From Lachnospiraceae bacterium (lineage in GTDB: Bacteria; Bacillota; Clostridia; Lachnospirales; Lachnospiraceae): a stretch of DNA of 64,000 nucleotides. The notes beneath the pieces were generated by a model. It was not told the origin of the DNA. It worked only from the letters and a program-made list of their open reading frames with translations, and ran no database searches. Positions within the stretch are counted from its first letter, which is position 1. Every line of letters begins with the position of its first letter. Below are positions 1-8,715 of the stretch, piece by piece. Both the position numbers and the translations under genes were made by a program. Where the stretch lies: assembly GCA_015056815.1 (NCBI GenBank), contig SVFN01000024.1, forward strand, positions 1-64,000. Reading direction: 5' to 3'.

Positions 1-191
1 TTGCACTCAGTGAAGCAGGCATCAAACTCTACGGAGGTGTATCCGGTAATGCAGATGAAGCAGTAAAAGCATTGATGGAAGGAAGACTCGATTATAACCC
101 TGATGTAAAGTGTGATCATCATGGTAAAGGCCATAATTGCAGTGATCATCATGATGAAGATCATCATTGTGGAGGTCACTGTGCTCATTGA
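1..191 (+). CDS. NifX/NifB-type iron-molybdenum cofactor family protein, C-terminal part
   Basis: This is the 3' end of a gene that starts before the window, read in the frame with codons beginning at base 3 and stopping with TGA at 189-191. The visible end has the motif YGGVSGNADEAV, typical of the small dinitrogenase iron-molybdenum cofactor biosynthesis family, which in non-nitrogen-fixing Clostridia are stand-alone proteins of unknown role. The last 25 or so residues are rich in His, Cys and Asp, which suggests metal binding. The stop overlaps the next gene's GTG start by 11 bp, so the two are probably translationally coupled. The family call rests on about 60 residues. Confidence 0.6.
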   Translation, partial: ALSEAGIKLYGGVSGNADEAVKALMEGRLDYNPDVKCDHHGKGHNCSDHHDEDHHCGGHCAH

Positions 192-747
192 TCTGTTTTT
201 AACATTTGCAAAGATCGGGTTATTCACATTCGGCGGTGGCTATGCAATGATCTCACTTATCGAGAATGCCTGTGTAGAAAATAAAAAATGGATAACTCAT
301 GATGAAATGATGAACATTACTGTGATTGCAGAATCCACGCCCGGTCCCATCGCAATCAATTGTGCAACTTATGTCGGATATAAAAAGGGAAAACTTCCCG
401 GAGCGATTATAGCTACTCTCGGGATGATAATTCCGTCTTTTGCTATAATATATGCTGCCTCAAGATTTCTGAACGGTTTTCTCGAAATAACTTGGGTCGC
501 AAATGCATTTCGCGGAATAAAAATCGCTGTCGGGATTCTTATTGTTGATACTGCGGCAAAAATGCTGAAGCAAATGAAGCAAAAACCTATGCAGATAAGC
601 ATAGTTATATGTTCTGTGCTTACGATGCTCCTTATAAACGTATTTGCCATTAATATATCGTCCATGATACTTATGCTTGCAGCTGCATTTATCGGTATCA
701 TTGTTTGCGTTATAAAAAATAATATGATATCAGGGCCAAAAGTCTGA
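181..747 (+). CDS. Chromate transporter, short (CHR) subunit 1
   Basis: A 188-residue integral membrane protein of the ChrA family. Short-chain members have one CHR domain and work as a pair encoded by adjacent genes; the predicted role is chromate or other oxyanion transport. The family motifs FAKIGLFTFGGGYAMI and ESTPGPIAINCATYVGY are clear. I chose the GTG at 181 because GGAGG lies at 171-175 with a 5-base spacer; the longer open frame back to 112 would add a hydrophobic tail lying over the upstream gene. The stop codon lies in palindromic element P1. The partner gene follows at 780. Confidence 0.85.
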   Translation: MLIDLFLTFAKIGLFTFGGGYAMISLIENACVENKKWITHDEMMNITVIAESTPGPIAINCATYVGYKKGKLPGAIIATLGMIIPSFAIIYAASRFLNGFLEITWVANAFRGIKIAVGILIVDTAAKMLKQMKQKPMQISIVICSVLTMLLINVFAINISSMILMLAAAFIGIIVCVIKNNMISGPKV

Positions 748-753
748 TATCAT
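724..753. repeat. Palindromic element P1 (short form of the cloverleaf family)
   Basis: A 10-bp perfect inverted repeat, ATGATATCAG and CTGATATCAT, around a 10-base loop. It matches the ends of the longer elements at 20655-20840 and 27363-27543, so it looks like a version that has lost its core. It overlaps the last codons and the TGA of the first chromate transporter gene. There is no T-run, so it is not a normal terminator. Confidence 0.7.
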
Positions 754-779
754 AATATGGAAAAGAGGCGTGAAGAGAA

Positions 780-1340
780 ATGATATATCTTGATTTGTTA
801 ATAGGATTTCTTGAGGTCGGCCTCTTTTCTTTTGGTGGAGCTTATGCGGCAATACCTTTGATCAGGGACGTTGTCATGGCTCACGGCTGGCTGGATGATG
901 AAATGCTTACATACATGATTGCTATCAGCGAAAGCACTCCCGGATCAATCATGGTAAATATGGCCACATATATCGGAAGTGAAAAGGGCGGATTACTTGG
1001 TGCGATAATTGCTACCACAGCGGTTGTATTACCTGCATTTCTCATCATTTTGCTTATAATGGCAGCAAGGAAGAAATTTCTTCAAAATCGATTGGTCAAG
1101 GCTGCTTTATCTGGATTAAAGCCATGTATTATAGGGATCATCATGGCAACAGGTATATTTATGATCATGAAAAACTGTGGTTTTGTTTTCGGTGGCAGGC
1201 CTGATTTTCTTACGGCAGGTCTTACTGGTGTTATTGCATTGATATATTTTGGCTCGAGAAAAGTCATGAAAAAAGGATTAAGCCCCATCACGCTTATTTG
1301 CTTTTCGGCATTTGTGGGAGCAATGGCTTATATGATATAG
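780..1340 (+). CDS. Chromate transporter, short (CHR) subunit 2
   Basis: A 186-residue single-CHR-domain membrane protein, homologous to the 181-747 product. It has the same motifs, VGLFSFGGAYAAIPLI near the start and SESTPGSIMVNMATYIG around residues 50-65. The ATG at 780 follows an AGAGG/AGAGAA stretch. Paired short CHR proteins usually insert in opposite orientations and act together. Only 32 bp separate the genes and these hold element P1, so co-transcription is likely. Chromate specificity is not proven for Firmicute members. Confidence 0.85.
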   Translation: MIYLDLLIGFLEVGLFSFGGAYAAIPLIRDVVMAHGWLDDEMLTYMIAISESTPGSIMVNMATYIGSEKGGLLGAIIATTAVVLPAFLIILLIMAARKKFLQNRLVKAALSGLKPCIIGIIMATGIFMIMKNCGFVFGGRPDFLTAGLTGVIALIYFGSRKVMKKGLSPITLICFSAFVGAMAYMI

Positions 1341-1446
1341 ATGGAACATTAACTTGGAAAATATTTTTCGGGATGACCGATTATAGGGGACGGCGAATAA
1401 AAAGATAGATATAAAAATTTCAACAAAAGAAAATATAGACGAGCTG

Positions 1447-1632
1447 ATGAGCAGTCGTATGATTTTTTACATTAATAAGCATTACGGTGTTCATTTGAAA
1501 TACGAGGATCAAAGCTGCGAATTCCATGATCAGAATCAGCAATGCATTAAAGAGACGTGTCCTTTTTTATGGTTAGATATGAATGGATTATTCAATAAGC
1601 AAAACAAAAAACAGGTAGTTTTTCAGAGATGA
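1447..1632 (+). CDS. Unrecognised 61-residue ORF, possible fragment
   Basis: An open frame of 61 residues with four cysteines and no family I recognise. The frame stays open upstream to a stop at 1384, and there is no good ribosome binding site before the ATG. It lies between the chromate genes and IS-type debris, so it may be the end of a truncated gene. Confidence 0.25.
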   Translation: MSSRMIFYINKHYGVHLKYEDQSCEFHDQNQQCIKETCPFLWLDMNGLFNKQNKKQVVFQR

Positions 1633-1654
1633 TTTGAGAATGGATATAAATAGA

Positions 1655-1930
1655 TGATTGAGCCACCTGTCCGGAACTAGAGAGCCACCATTCCGGATGA
1701 GGGGAGCCACCATTCCGGATGAGGGGAGCCACCAGAAATATTATTCCACGGTGCTCTTGACACGAGCCTCCACGGCACATGATTTTCTCGGCAAGCAGGC
1801 AAGCCCAATGCCTACGGCAGAGTTGCCAAGGCATATTAGCCTATCATATGCCTACTCGTGTAAAGAGCCTTTCGCAGCATAAGATTTCTGGTGGCTTACT
1901 TGAACCGGTAGATCGGCTCCCGCAACACCG
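1655..1930 (+). mobile_element. Truncated IS21-type end with GCCACC repeats and structured segment
   Basis: The segment starts TGATTGAGCCACC and carries repeated GAGCCACCATTCCGG units at about 1680-1735. Multiple direct repeats near a TG end are typical of IS21-family elements. It is followed by a nested hairpin: ACACGAG at 1760-1766 pairs with CTCGTGT at 1855-1861, GGCACATGAT at 1774-1783 pairs nearly perfectly with 1843-1852, and GGCAA at 1790-1794 pairs with 1823-1827. The 306-bp MITEs at 2343 and 17133 have the same hairpin after a different end. No transposase gene and no clear right end are visible. The IS21 assignment is by repeat style only. Confidence 0.5.
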
Positions 1931-2098
1931 GAAGGGGCGCAGAAAGCCAGGGATAAAGGACTGGAACTTTAAGTTCAAAGAGATCAGATTTACCACAAAG
2001 CCAGAAGTGTGAGAATAGGCTACGCCCTATATCAGAAGATGGAGTTTGAGGAACTGGAAAATGATAATGGTACAGTGTTGATGCGTATGAGGCTGGAT

Positions 2099-2177
2099 TA
2101 AATCTGAAGTTAGAACTACGCGGGGGTTCACAGATGTAATGACAGATGGTTGCCCATCCGATATAATGGGTGGGCAA
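2099..2177 (+). repeat. Dispersed repeat D, copy 1
   Basis: About 80 bp similar to 14347-14425, ending in the shared stretch CCGATATAATGGGTG. The surrounding 1930-2300 holds no gene I can support; it reads as degenerate sequence between mobile remnants. Confidence 0.5.
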
Positions 2178-2304
2178 GGTTCCCAAAGGAAAATATAGTA
2201 CAAGGCGTATATTTCAAACCGTCCTTAACATGCTCCTGCTGATATTTATGATATTGCAGCCGTTAAGCGGTATCCTTGTGTCTAAGCATTTGTATACCTT
2301 TTTG

Positions 2305-2334
2305 CCGGATATCGGGTTTTGACCTCGACATCAT
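2305..2334 (+). repeat. Palindromic element P2, right end only
   Basis: It matches the right end of the 20655-20840 element (ATATCGGGTT, GACC, CGACATCAT). The rest of the element is missing. Its end abuts a few bases of DUF1848-like sequence that were later split by the MITE at 2343. Confidence 0.6.
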
Positions 2335-2342
2335 GATATCAC

Positions 2343-2648
2343 TGCATTTTCGGGCGTCCAACGGCCACTATTCCATTTCCTGGCGGCCGATTTCCGATAT
2401 GTATCGGCCGGTTACGCAAACCAATTATTCCACGATGCACTTGACATGAGCCTCTATCGCACATGATGGTCTGGCAAAGCGGCAAACAGACCTTGGAGGC
2501 GGTTTGCCAGAGGCAGAAGCCTATCATGTGCTACTCATGTAAAGTACCTTTCGCGGCATAAGTGGTTTGCTGGTTACTTGCGACCGTTCATTAACGGAAT
2601 TGGAACGTTTGGCTGCGTAAAATCGGCCGTTTGACTCCGTAATATGCA
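2343..2648 (+). mobile_element. 306-bp MITE, copy 1, with 5-bp target duplication
   Basis: A non-autonomous element beginning TGCATTTTCGG and ending CCGTAATATGCA. The 24-base ends match in inverted orientation at about 19 positions. It is flanked by ATCAC on both sides (2338-2342 and 2649-2653). Removing the element and one ATCAC restores a sequence that matches the DUF1848 fragment at 21095-21115. A second copy of exactly the same length is at 17133-17438. Inside is a three-step hairpin: 2444-2450 with 2534-2540, 2459-2467 with 2523-2531, and 2471-2478 with 2503-2510. It encodes no protein. TG/CA ends and repeated CGGCCG blocks suggest it moves with an IS21-type transposase. Confidence 0.8.
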
Positions 2649-2672
2649 ATCACTATCAGACCTTGTGCTAAG

Positions 2673-3298
2673 GGGAAGATTTCACGCAAGAAAAGACAAC
2701 ACAGGAGAGCAAAAAAGCGATTTATGTAGCTGTGGGGAAGAACTTCGCGCAAGAAAAGACAACACAGGAGAGCAAAAAAGCGATCTATGTAGCTGATGGG
2801 AAGATCTTCGCGCAAGAAAAGACAACACAGGAGAGCAAAAAGGCGATCTATGTAGCTGATGGGAAGATCTTCGCGCAAGAAAAGACAACACAGGAGAGCA
2901 AAAAAGCAATCTATGTAGCTGATGGGAAGATCTTCGCGCAAGAAAAGACAACACAGGAGAGCAAAAAAGCGATCTATGTAGCTGATGGGAAGATCTTCAC
3001 GCAAGAAAAGACAACACAGGAGAGCAAAAAGGCGATCTATGTAGCTGTGGGGAAGATTTCACGCAAGAAAAGACAACACAGGAGAGCAAAAAAGCGATCT
3101 ATGTAGCTGATGGGAAGATCTTCGCGCAAGAAAAGACAACACAGGAGAGCAAAAAGGCGATCTATGTAGCTGTGGGGAAGATTTCACGCAAGAAAAGACA
3201 ACACAGGAGAGCAAAAAGGCGATCTATGTAGCTAAGGGGAAGATCTTCGCGCAAGAAAAGACAACACAGGAGAGCAAAAAAGCGATCTATGTAGCCAA
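2673..3298. repeat. 63-bp tandem array 1, ten units
   Basis: Ten head-to-tail units of 62 or 63 bp. Each holds the 10-bp palindrome GAAGATCTTC or a shortened form of it, then GACAACACAGGAGAGC, then ATCTATGTAGC. Most units are 63 bp and so stay open as a 21-residue repeat (GKIFAQEKTTQESKKAIYVAD); three units with GATTTCACGC are 62 bp and shift the frame. The units are nearly identical, which points to recent amplification. The left flank matches the left flank of array 2 at 21123. Whether any of it is translated is unknown. Confidence 0.85.
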
Positions 3299-3302
3299 TA
3301 GG

Positions 3303-3443
3303 ATGATTACCATCAAGTTCGGAGCAAGGTATACATTTCAGCACTCCGATATTCTAAAGGGCTCAGCTTACAGCAATCATAAAAGCTGTAGTGACGATGA
3401 GTTGGAAATTGGCTTCGTGAATGCTGACGAGATAACGAGATAA
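3303..3443 (+). pseudogene. Unrecognised 46-residue C-terminal fragment after array 1
   Basis: The frame of the last array unit continues into 46 non-repeat codons ending at TAA 3441-3443. It has no recognised family and no ribosome binding site of its own. It is probably the tail of the gene cut by the array, and it is followed closely by a terminator. Confidence 0.3.
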
Positions 3444-3458
3444 GGGAAATGGATTGAT

Positions 3459-3490
3459 GGAGCAAGGAGTGTCTTCGGATGCTCCTTTTT
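3459..3490 (+). terminator. Rho-independent terminator
   Basis: GGAGCA at 3459-3464 pairs with TGCTCC at 3480-3485 and is followed by five T residues. It separates the array region from the TetR promoter. Confidence 0.6.
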
Positions 3491-3502
3491 ACATTTTTAT
3501 TC

Positions 3503-3544
3503 TTGACATGTGAATATCCGCATGCTAATATTCACTGTGAATAT
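3503..3544 (+). promoter_or_regulatory. Promoter and palindromic operator of tetR 1
   Basis: TTGACA at 3503-3508, a 17-bp spacer and TATAAT-like TAATAT at 3526-3531. The perfect 17-bp palindrome ATATTCACTGTGAATAT spans 3528-3544 and overlaps the -10, with another half-site GTGAATAT at 3510-3517 in the spacer. This arrangement suits autorepression by the TetR protein encoded at 3618. Confidence 0.8.
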
Positions 3545-3617
3545 CAACAAAAGAATCTTCACAATGATATATTCGATGTAGATTTAGTATCTGCTTTTAA
3601 AGAAAGGGTAATATATT

Positions 3618-4211
3618 ATGGCTGGTGGTTTTACTGAGAAGGAGCGTGTGGAAATAAGACAAAGACTTCTGAATTCAGGTTATGAACTCAGTACCGAAAT
3701 CGGAATTAAGAAAATGACTATTGCGATGATAGCCAAAAATACCGAAGTAGCAGTCGGTACATTTTACAACTTCTTCGCATCAAAAGAAGAATATGTAGTT
3801 GCGATGATTAGAGATACCGAAGTGAAATTTGAAAAAGAAATGGCATTGCATTTTTCCAAGGATGGGACTATTGCTCTTAAACAATTTTTAAAAATATTCC
3901 GCGAGAACCTCAAACCCGAAAATAATTTTCTTCTACGATTGAGACTATATGACTGGGTATGGCTTAAGTCTCATATCTCAGACAGGGCATACCTAAATAC
4001 GGCAAATGATCTTAAGAAATATGAATTCATGTTTACAAAGATTAAAGGAATCAGAAGGGATGCCGAACCAGGCGTAGTGGTTAATTTCATTAAATCAATA
4101 TATGCCCTGTATCAGAACAGGGATACATTATTCGAAGAATCTCTTCAGACAAATGTAGATCTGATCTTTGATGCCTTATACAGATATTTAAAGGAGGATA
4201 ATAAAAAATGA
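3618..4211 (+). CDS. TetR/AcrR family regulator
   Basis: A 197-residue regulator. The N-terminal helix-turn-helix is clear: KKMTIAMIAKNTEVAVGTFYNFF at about residues 31-53, then a C-terminal ligand-binding domain with no specific signature. An AAAGAAAGG site precedes the ATG. It overlaps the next gene by ATGA, so the two form an operon. The promoter contains a strong palindrome, so it probably represses itself and the membrane protein gene. The ligand is unknown. Confidence 0.85.
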   Translation: MAGGFTEKERVEIRQRLLNSGYELSTEIGIKKMTIAMIAKNTEVAVGTFYNFFASKEEYVVAMIRDTEVKFEKEMALHFSKDGTIALKQFLKIFRENLKPENNFLLRLRLYDWVWLKSHISDRAYLNTANDLKKYEFMFTKIKGIRRDAEPGVVVNFIKSIYALYQNRDTLFEESLQTNVDLIFDALYRYLKEDNKK

Positions 4212-4702
4212 TTATACCTATGATTATATTTGAGGGTATTTTGTTAAGCTTTATAATACTTGTTGCATGTGTGGTCGGGATAGCAAATGGTCCTGTAGGT
4301 CTGGTTTTCCTCTATGAGAGAGAGGTCTGGGACAGATGTATAGAAAATGGTCTGACCACCGAAGCAAAGATTAAGAAAAGTGCTGGTAGTTTTAAGCTTA
4401 TCTGTATTCCGCTAATGCTTATTGTTGTCCTGCTCTCTGTCTATGGAATAAATGGTGCGAGAACTTTTGGGGAAGGATTTATTCAGATGACAATCATTCT
4501 TGTTATTGAAGGATTATTTGACCGTTTGTTCATCGACTGGTATTGGGTAGGAAAAACAAAAGCATGGAACATAGAAGGAACAGATGACCTGAGACCATAT
4601 ATATACGGAAAATCTCTTATTATCAAATGGGCTACTACACTTGTTGGTTATCCTGTGATTGCGGCTATACTGGCTGGGATAATGTCATTAATAATTGTAT
4701 AG
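4208..4702 (+). CDS. Small integral membrane protein paired with TetR
   Basis: A 164-residue protein with about four membrane segments (roughly 8-30, 60-80, 95-112 and 140-162). The motif DWYWVGKTKAWNI lies between segments three and four. I do not recognise the family. AAGGAGG lies inside the end of the tetR gene, and the ATG overlaps its TGA, so translation is probably coupled. As the only partner of the regulator it may be its effector, for example a small export or sensing protein, but that is inference. Confidence 0.6.
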   Translation: MIIPMIIFEGILLSFIILVACVVGIANGPVGLVFLYEREVWDRCIENGLTTEAKIKKSAGSFKLICIPLMLIVVLLSVYGINGARTFGEGFIQMTIILVIEGLFDRLFIDWYWVGKTKAWNIEGTDDLRPYIYGKSLIIKWATTLVGYPVIAAILAGIMSLIIV

Positions 4703-4940
4703 TGTAAATAATCCTTTATTGTTGACGTAAGATTTATTTGCTCAGTTTTTGGAACTCTATGATAAGCAGATCGGCAAGTAAGATAAACGATGAATCATTG
4801 AACAATCAAAGTACGTAAGGTCTTTGAAGAATGAAAACAGGAATGGCGGTTCGAATGAATAGCTGATTTTCGGTTTTATTGATGACTGGTTTTGGGGTTT
4901 AGCTGGACAGAAAATCAACAGGAAAAGTGACTAAAAGTGA

Positions 4941-4971
4941 CCAAATGACACATTCTGTCAGTGTCATTTGG
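4941..4971. promoter_or_regulatory. 11-bp inverted repeat in the 4703-5040 gap
   Basis: CCAAATGACAC and GTGTCATTTGG around nine bases, with no T-run. The 338-bp gap upstream of the helicase gene has no supportable ORF. The hairpin is about 70 bp before the helicase start and could be an operator or an attenuating structure. AAAGTGAC is also repeated just before it. Confidence 0.5.
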
Positions 4972-5040
4972 TAAACTGATACTATTTCAAGCTGTTTCAA
5001 GGACTATTTCATGGATAAAACGGGAAAGGAGATTCTATAA

Positions 5041-8000
5041 GTGTCGTCTTTTTTGAACTATGATTGGGGATCGTATGATGAGATGCCGGAGAAACCCGGG
5101 AAAACTGAAAAAAAGGATACAGAGGATGGATCAGCATATAAGCAGCTATCTATTTTTGATGTAATGAATGCTGTGGATTCCTGTGCAGAAGATATCTCTG
5201 TTTCTGATATAGATTATATGATTTCCTTGCTTCAGAACAAGAAGAAAGAAATCCATGAAGAAGAAAGGAGTAAGCGCGAAGAAGCTGAGCGCCGGGCTGC
5301 TATCCAGAGAAGACGAGAGAGAGAAGAAAAGGAACGAATCCTCAGAGAACAGAAAGCCGAAGAAGAACGGAGACGCCGCGAAGAACGTGAACGTCAAGAG
5401 GCTGAAGCTAAACGTAAAGAAGAGGAACACATAGCAGAAGTTACCAGCATGGAATTACCAATGGACTGGGAGAATTTCTTTGATACGGATCCTTCTACGG
5501 TGGATGTACATGTTGAAAGTATTTCTGATGGCTTTATCAAATGCCTAAATACTTTTGGCTATGTAGATATAGAATATATCGCTTCTATTACTGGTAAAGA
5601 TTATAAAACAGTCATCAAAAAACTGCAGGGATCCATTTATCAGAATCCTGAAAAATGGGGAGAGTGTTTTTTTAAGGGTTGGGAGACAGCAGAGGAATAT
5701 TTATCTGGAAATGTAAGACATAAACTCAAGGTGGCCAGAGAAGAGAATCAGTGCTATAACGGTTATTTTAAGAAAAATGTTAAAGCACTAGAGAAGGCGT
5801 TGCCTCCAAGCGTTTCTGCTGAGAATATATATGTTACATTGGGTTCGCCTTGGCTTCCGACAGATGTGATAGAGGATTTTATTTATTGGATTATTAATAA
5901 CAATGATAAATCTGGTAACAAGTATCCTTTTTGGAGTTCATATACCCCCTCATCAAGAAGTAATTATCCGGTAAAGCATGATGAGATTACTGGAACATGG
6001 GAATTTGATTTTCGTTATAATGAATGGGATCTTCCGTATGAATTTAGAAATGAATATGGTACAAGCCGCAGGGATGGTCTGGAAATAATATTACGTACTC
6101 TTAATCAGCAATCAGTTGTGATCACGGATTCTGTTAAGAGTCCTTATACAAAATCAGGTAAGCAGACTGTTATTAATAAAAATGAAACAGTTCTTGCTAT
6201 CGAAAAGCAAAAGCATTTGATAAGTAAGTTTCAACAATGGATATGGAGCGATAAGAAGCGTAAGAGTCGTTTAGAAGAAATCTATGAGGAAAAGTATGCT
6301 TCTGTTAAACAGCGTCATTTTGATGGCGGCTTTTTAGAATTGCCGGGGCTGGATCCTGCGATTACTTTGTATCCATATCAGAAAAATGCGGTAGCAAGAA
6401 TACTGTTTTCTTCTAATACATTGCTGGCGCATGATGTTGGATCAGGTAAGACTTTTATTATGATTGCGGCGGGAATGGAACTTAAGCGACTTAAGATGTC
6501 TACCAGGAATCTCTATGTGGTTCCTAATAACATTGTGGGTCAGTGGAGACATATATTTTATTCTATGTATCCGGATGCATATATCAGATGCATAGAGGCA
6601 AAGGATTTCACACCGACTAAAAGAGAAGCCACCTTAGAGGATATCCGTGATAACGATTATGATGCCGTAATTATGGCTTACAGTTGCTTTAGTAAAATCC
6701 CTATATCGGTTAAATATAGACAGGAGGAGCTTCATCAGACAAGACAAGAATTAGAAGAACTATCACGTGATCGGAACAAATCCACAAAGAAATTAAAGCG
6801 CAGGTTGGAGAAGGTTCAAGACAAGGAAAATGAGCTTTGGGGAGAAAAAGAGGAAGAAGGAGTTTGCTTTGATCAGCTTGGCATTACTCGGCTGTTCGTT
6901 GATGAAGCTCATAATTTCAAGAATGTACCGATTGATACAAAGATAGAGAGAGTAATGGGTATCAGTTCTACCGGGTCTGCTAAATGTCAGGACATGATGG
7001 ATAAGGTACATATTGTCCAACATCAGAATGCCGGTAGAGGAGTTGTTTTTGCTACGGGTACACCTATCACTAACTCAATAACAGATGCCTATATCATGCA
7101 GAGCTATCTTCAGGGAGCAGAGCTGGCTATCCTGGATTTGCAGTCTTTTGATAGCTGGGTTGGTATGTTCGCTGAGAAGAATACCAATTTTGAAATTGAC
7201 GTGGATACCAGCAACTATCGTTTGGCTACGAGGTTTGCAAAGTTTCATAATATTCCTGAGCTTACAACAATGCTTGCAACTGTAGCAGATTTCCATCAGA
7301 TGGATGAGACGCAGGGTGTTCCGGACCATGATGGATACAACGATATCATTGTTCATAAGACAAGGGATTTTTCACAGTATCTTAAATATATATCTGAAAG
7401 AGCAGATGATGTCAGAAATAGTCGTGTGAGTAGGACCGATGACAATATGCTCAAGATCACTACCGATGGAAGAAAAGCGGCGTTGGACCTTAGATTGATC
7501 GGTGATGATTATGGTTTTACCACGGCATCTAAGGTGTTTATGTGTGCTGAAAATGTATCTTGGATATATAAGTGTGCTATGCAGGATTTAAGCACACAAC
7601 TTGTATTCTGTGATACTTCAACTCCTAAGGAAGGATTTAATATTTATGACGAACTAAAGGGACTTCTTATCAAAATGGGAGTGCCGGCTCATGAGATTGC
7701 ATATGTTCACGATGCGACTACCGAGAGCAAGAGAGAACGTATCTTTGAAGATATGAGGCAAGGGGTTATAAGGGTACTTATTGGCTCAACATTTAAACTT
7801 GGACTTGGTGTTAATGTTCAGAATAAACTGATAGCACTTCATCATCTCGATGTACCTTGGAGACCTGCGGATATGGTTCAGCGTGAAGGTCGTATCTTAA
7901 GACAGGGTAATGAGAATGATAAGGTGTTTATCTATCGTTATATTACGGAGGGGAGTTTTGATGCATATTCCTGGCAGCTTCTTGAAACTAAACAGCGATT

Positions 8001-8703
8001 TATTGCAGATCTTTTAAGTGGAACCGCCGATGACAGAAATGTAGCGGATGTGGATGATGCTGTCCTTAATTATGCTGAGGTTAAAGCTCTTGCAGTAGGT
8101 AATCCGCTTATAAAGAAACGTGTTGAAGTGGCTAATGAACTTTCAAAATATCTTATTTTGCAGAACAGGCTCACTAACCAAAGAGGCCTGTACGAAATGG
8201 AATTGGCTGAACTTCCAAAGAAGCTTGAAAGAATCGAAAAGCTTATTCCGCTTACGAAGGAAGATGCCGAGTTCTATGCTGCTAACAAACAGGAATATAC
8301 AGCTGATGAGAGAAGAGATATTCGTACCATGATATATCAGGCTTCTCATCCGGAAGAGCCTACTAAGGAAGAGGTGGTAGCAACCAATTATCAGGGATTT
8401 GAAATTGTGGTTCCTGAAAGGGTATCGGTTGTTCACTCTGTTATTATTCTTAGAAGAAGTGGAAGCTATATGGTCGAACTGGGAAGTAGTGATATCGGAG
8501 GTATGACCAAGATAGACAGATGCCTTAATGATTTGGAAAAGAGGTATGAGGATCTGGTTAAAAAACTCGATGATTTGAATACACGAAAAACTTTTATGGA
8601 AAGAGAACTTTCAAAAGAAAATGACTATTCAGAGGATATTGAAAGATGCAAAATGCGCCTGGCCGACATTGATCATCGGCTTGGTGTAGATAAAGAGGAT
8701 TAG
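5041..8703 (+). CDS. SNF2-type DEAD/DEAH helicase
   Basis: A 1220-residue superfamily 2 ATPase. The GTG start follows AAAGGAG. Residues about 75-140 are a charged Arg/Glu-rich coiled coil. The helicase core begins near 440 with YQKNAVARILF. Walker A is DVGSGKT (Lys470), the DEAH box is at 621-624, and motif VI is around QREGRILRQGN (947-957). The tail after about 1040 is again coiled coil. The core resembles the helicase half of the very large methylase-helicase proteins of Firmicute conjugative elements, but no methylase domain is present. It probably translocates on or remodels DNA. It heads an operon with a MoxR ATPase and a VWA protein, which suggests a mobile-element or conflict role. 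Confidence 0.85.
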   Translation: MSSFLNYDWGSYDEMPEKPGKTEKKDTEDGSAYKQLSIFDVMNAVDSCAEDISVSDIDYMISLLQNKKKEIHEEERSKREEAERRAAIQRRREREEKERILREQKAEEERRRREERERQEAEAKRKEEEHIAEVTSMELPMDWENFFDTDPSTVDVHVESISDGFIKCLNTFGYVDIEYIASITGKDYKTVIKKLQGSIYQNPEKWGECFFKGWETAEEYLSGNVRHKLKVAREENQCYNGYFKKNVKALEKALPPSVSAENIYVTLGSPWLPTDVIEDFIYWIINNNDKSGNKYPFWSSYTPSSRSNYPVKHDEITGTWEFDFRYNEWDLPYEFRNEYGTSRRDGLEIILRTLNQQSVVITDSVKSPYTKSGKQTVINKNETVLAIEKQKHLISKFQQWIWSDKKRKSRLEEIYEEKYASVKQRHFDGGFLELPGLDPAITLYPYQKNAVARILFSSNTLLAHDVGSGKTFIMIAAGMELKRLKMSTRNLYVVPNNIVGQWRHIFYSMYPDAYIRCIEAKDFTPTKREATLEDIRDNDYDAVIMAYSCFSKIPISVKYRQEELHQTRQELEELSRDRNKSTKKLKRRLEKVQDKENELWGEKEEEGVCFDQLGITRLFVDEAHNFKNVPIDTKIERVMGISSTGSAKCQDMMDKVHIVQHQNAGRGVVFATGTPITNSITDAYIMQSYLQGAELAILDLQSFDSWVGMFAEKNTNFEIDVDTSNYRLATRFAKFHNIPELTTMLATVADFHQMDETQGVPDHDGYNDIIVHKTRDFSQYLKYISERADDVRNSRVSRTDDNMLKITTDGRKAALDLRLIGDDYGFTTASKVFMCAENVSWIYKCAMQDLSTQLVFCDTSTPKEGFNIYDELKGLLIKMGVPAHEIAYVHDATTESKRERIFEDMRQGVIRVLIGSTFKLGLGVNVQNKLIALHHLDVPWRPADMVQREGRILRQGNENDKVFIYRYITEGSFDAYSWQLLETKQRFIADLLSGTADDRNVADVDDAVLNYAEVKALAVGNPLIKKRVEVANELSKYLILQNRLTNQRGLYEMELAELPKKLERIEKLIPLTKEDAEFYAANKQEYTADERRDIRTMIYQASHPEEPTKEEVVATNYQGFEIVVPERVSVVHSVIILRRSGSYMVELGSSDIGGMTKIDRCLNDLEKRYEDLVKKLDDLNTRKTFMERELSKENDYSEDIERCKMRLADIDHRLGVDKED

Positions 8704-8715
8704 TGGGAGAAAATT

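Noticed and set aside
2673-3298. CRISPR array
   Set aside because: The whole 62- to 63-bp unit is conserved; there are no variable spacers, and no cas genes are in the window.
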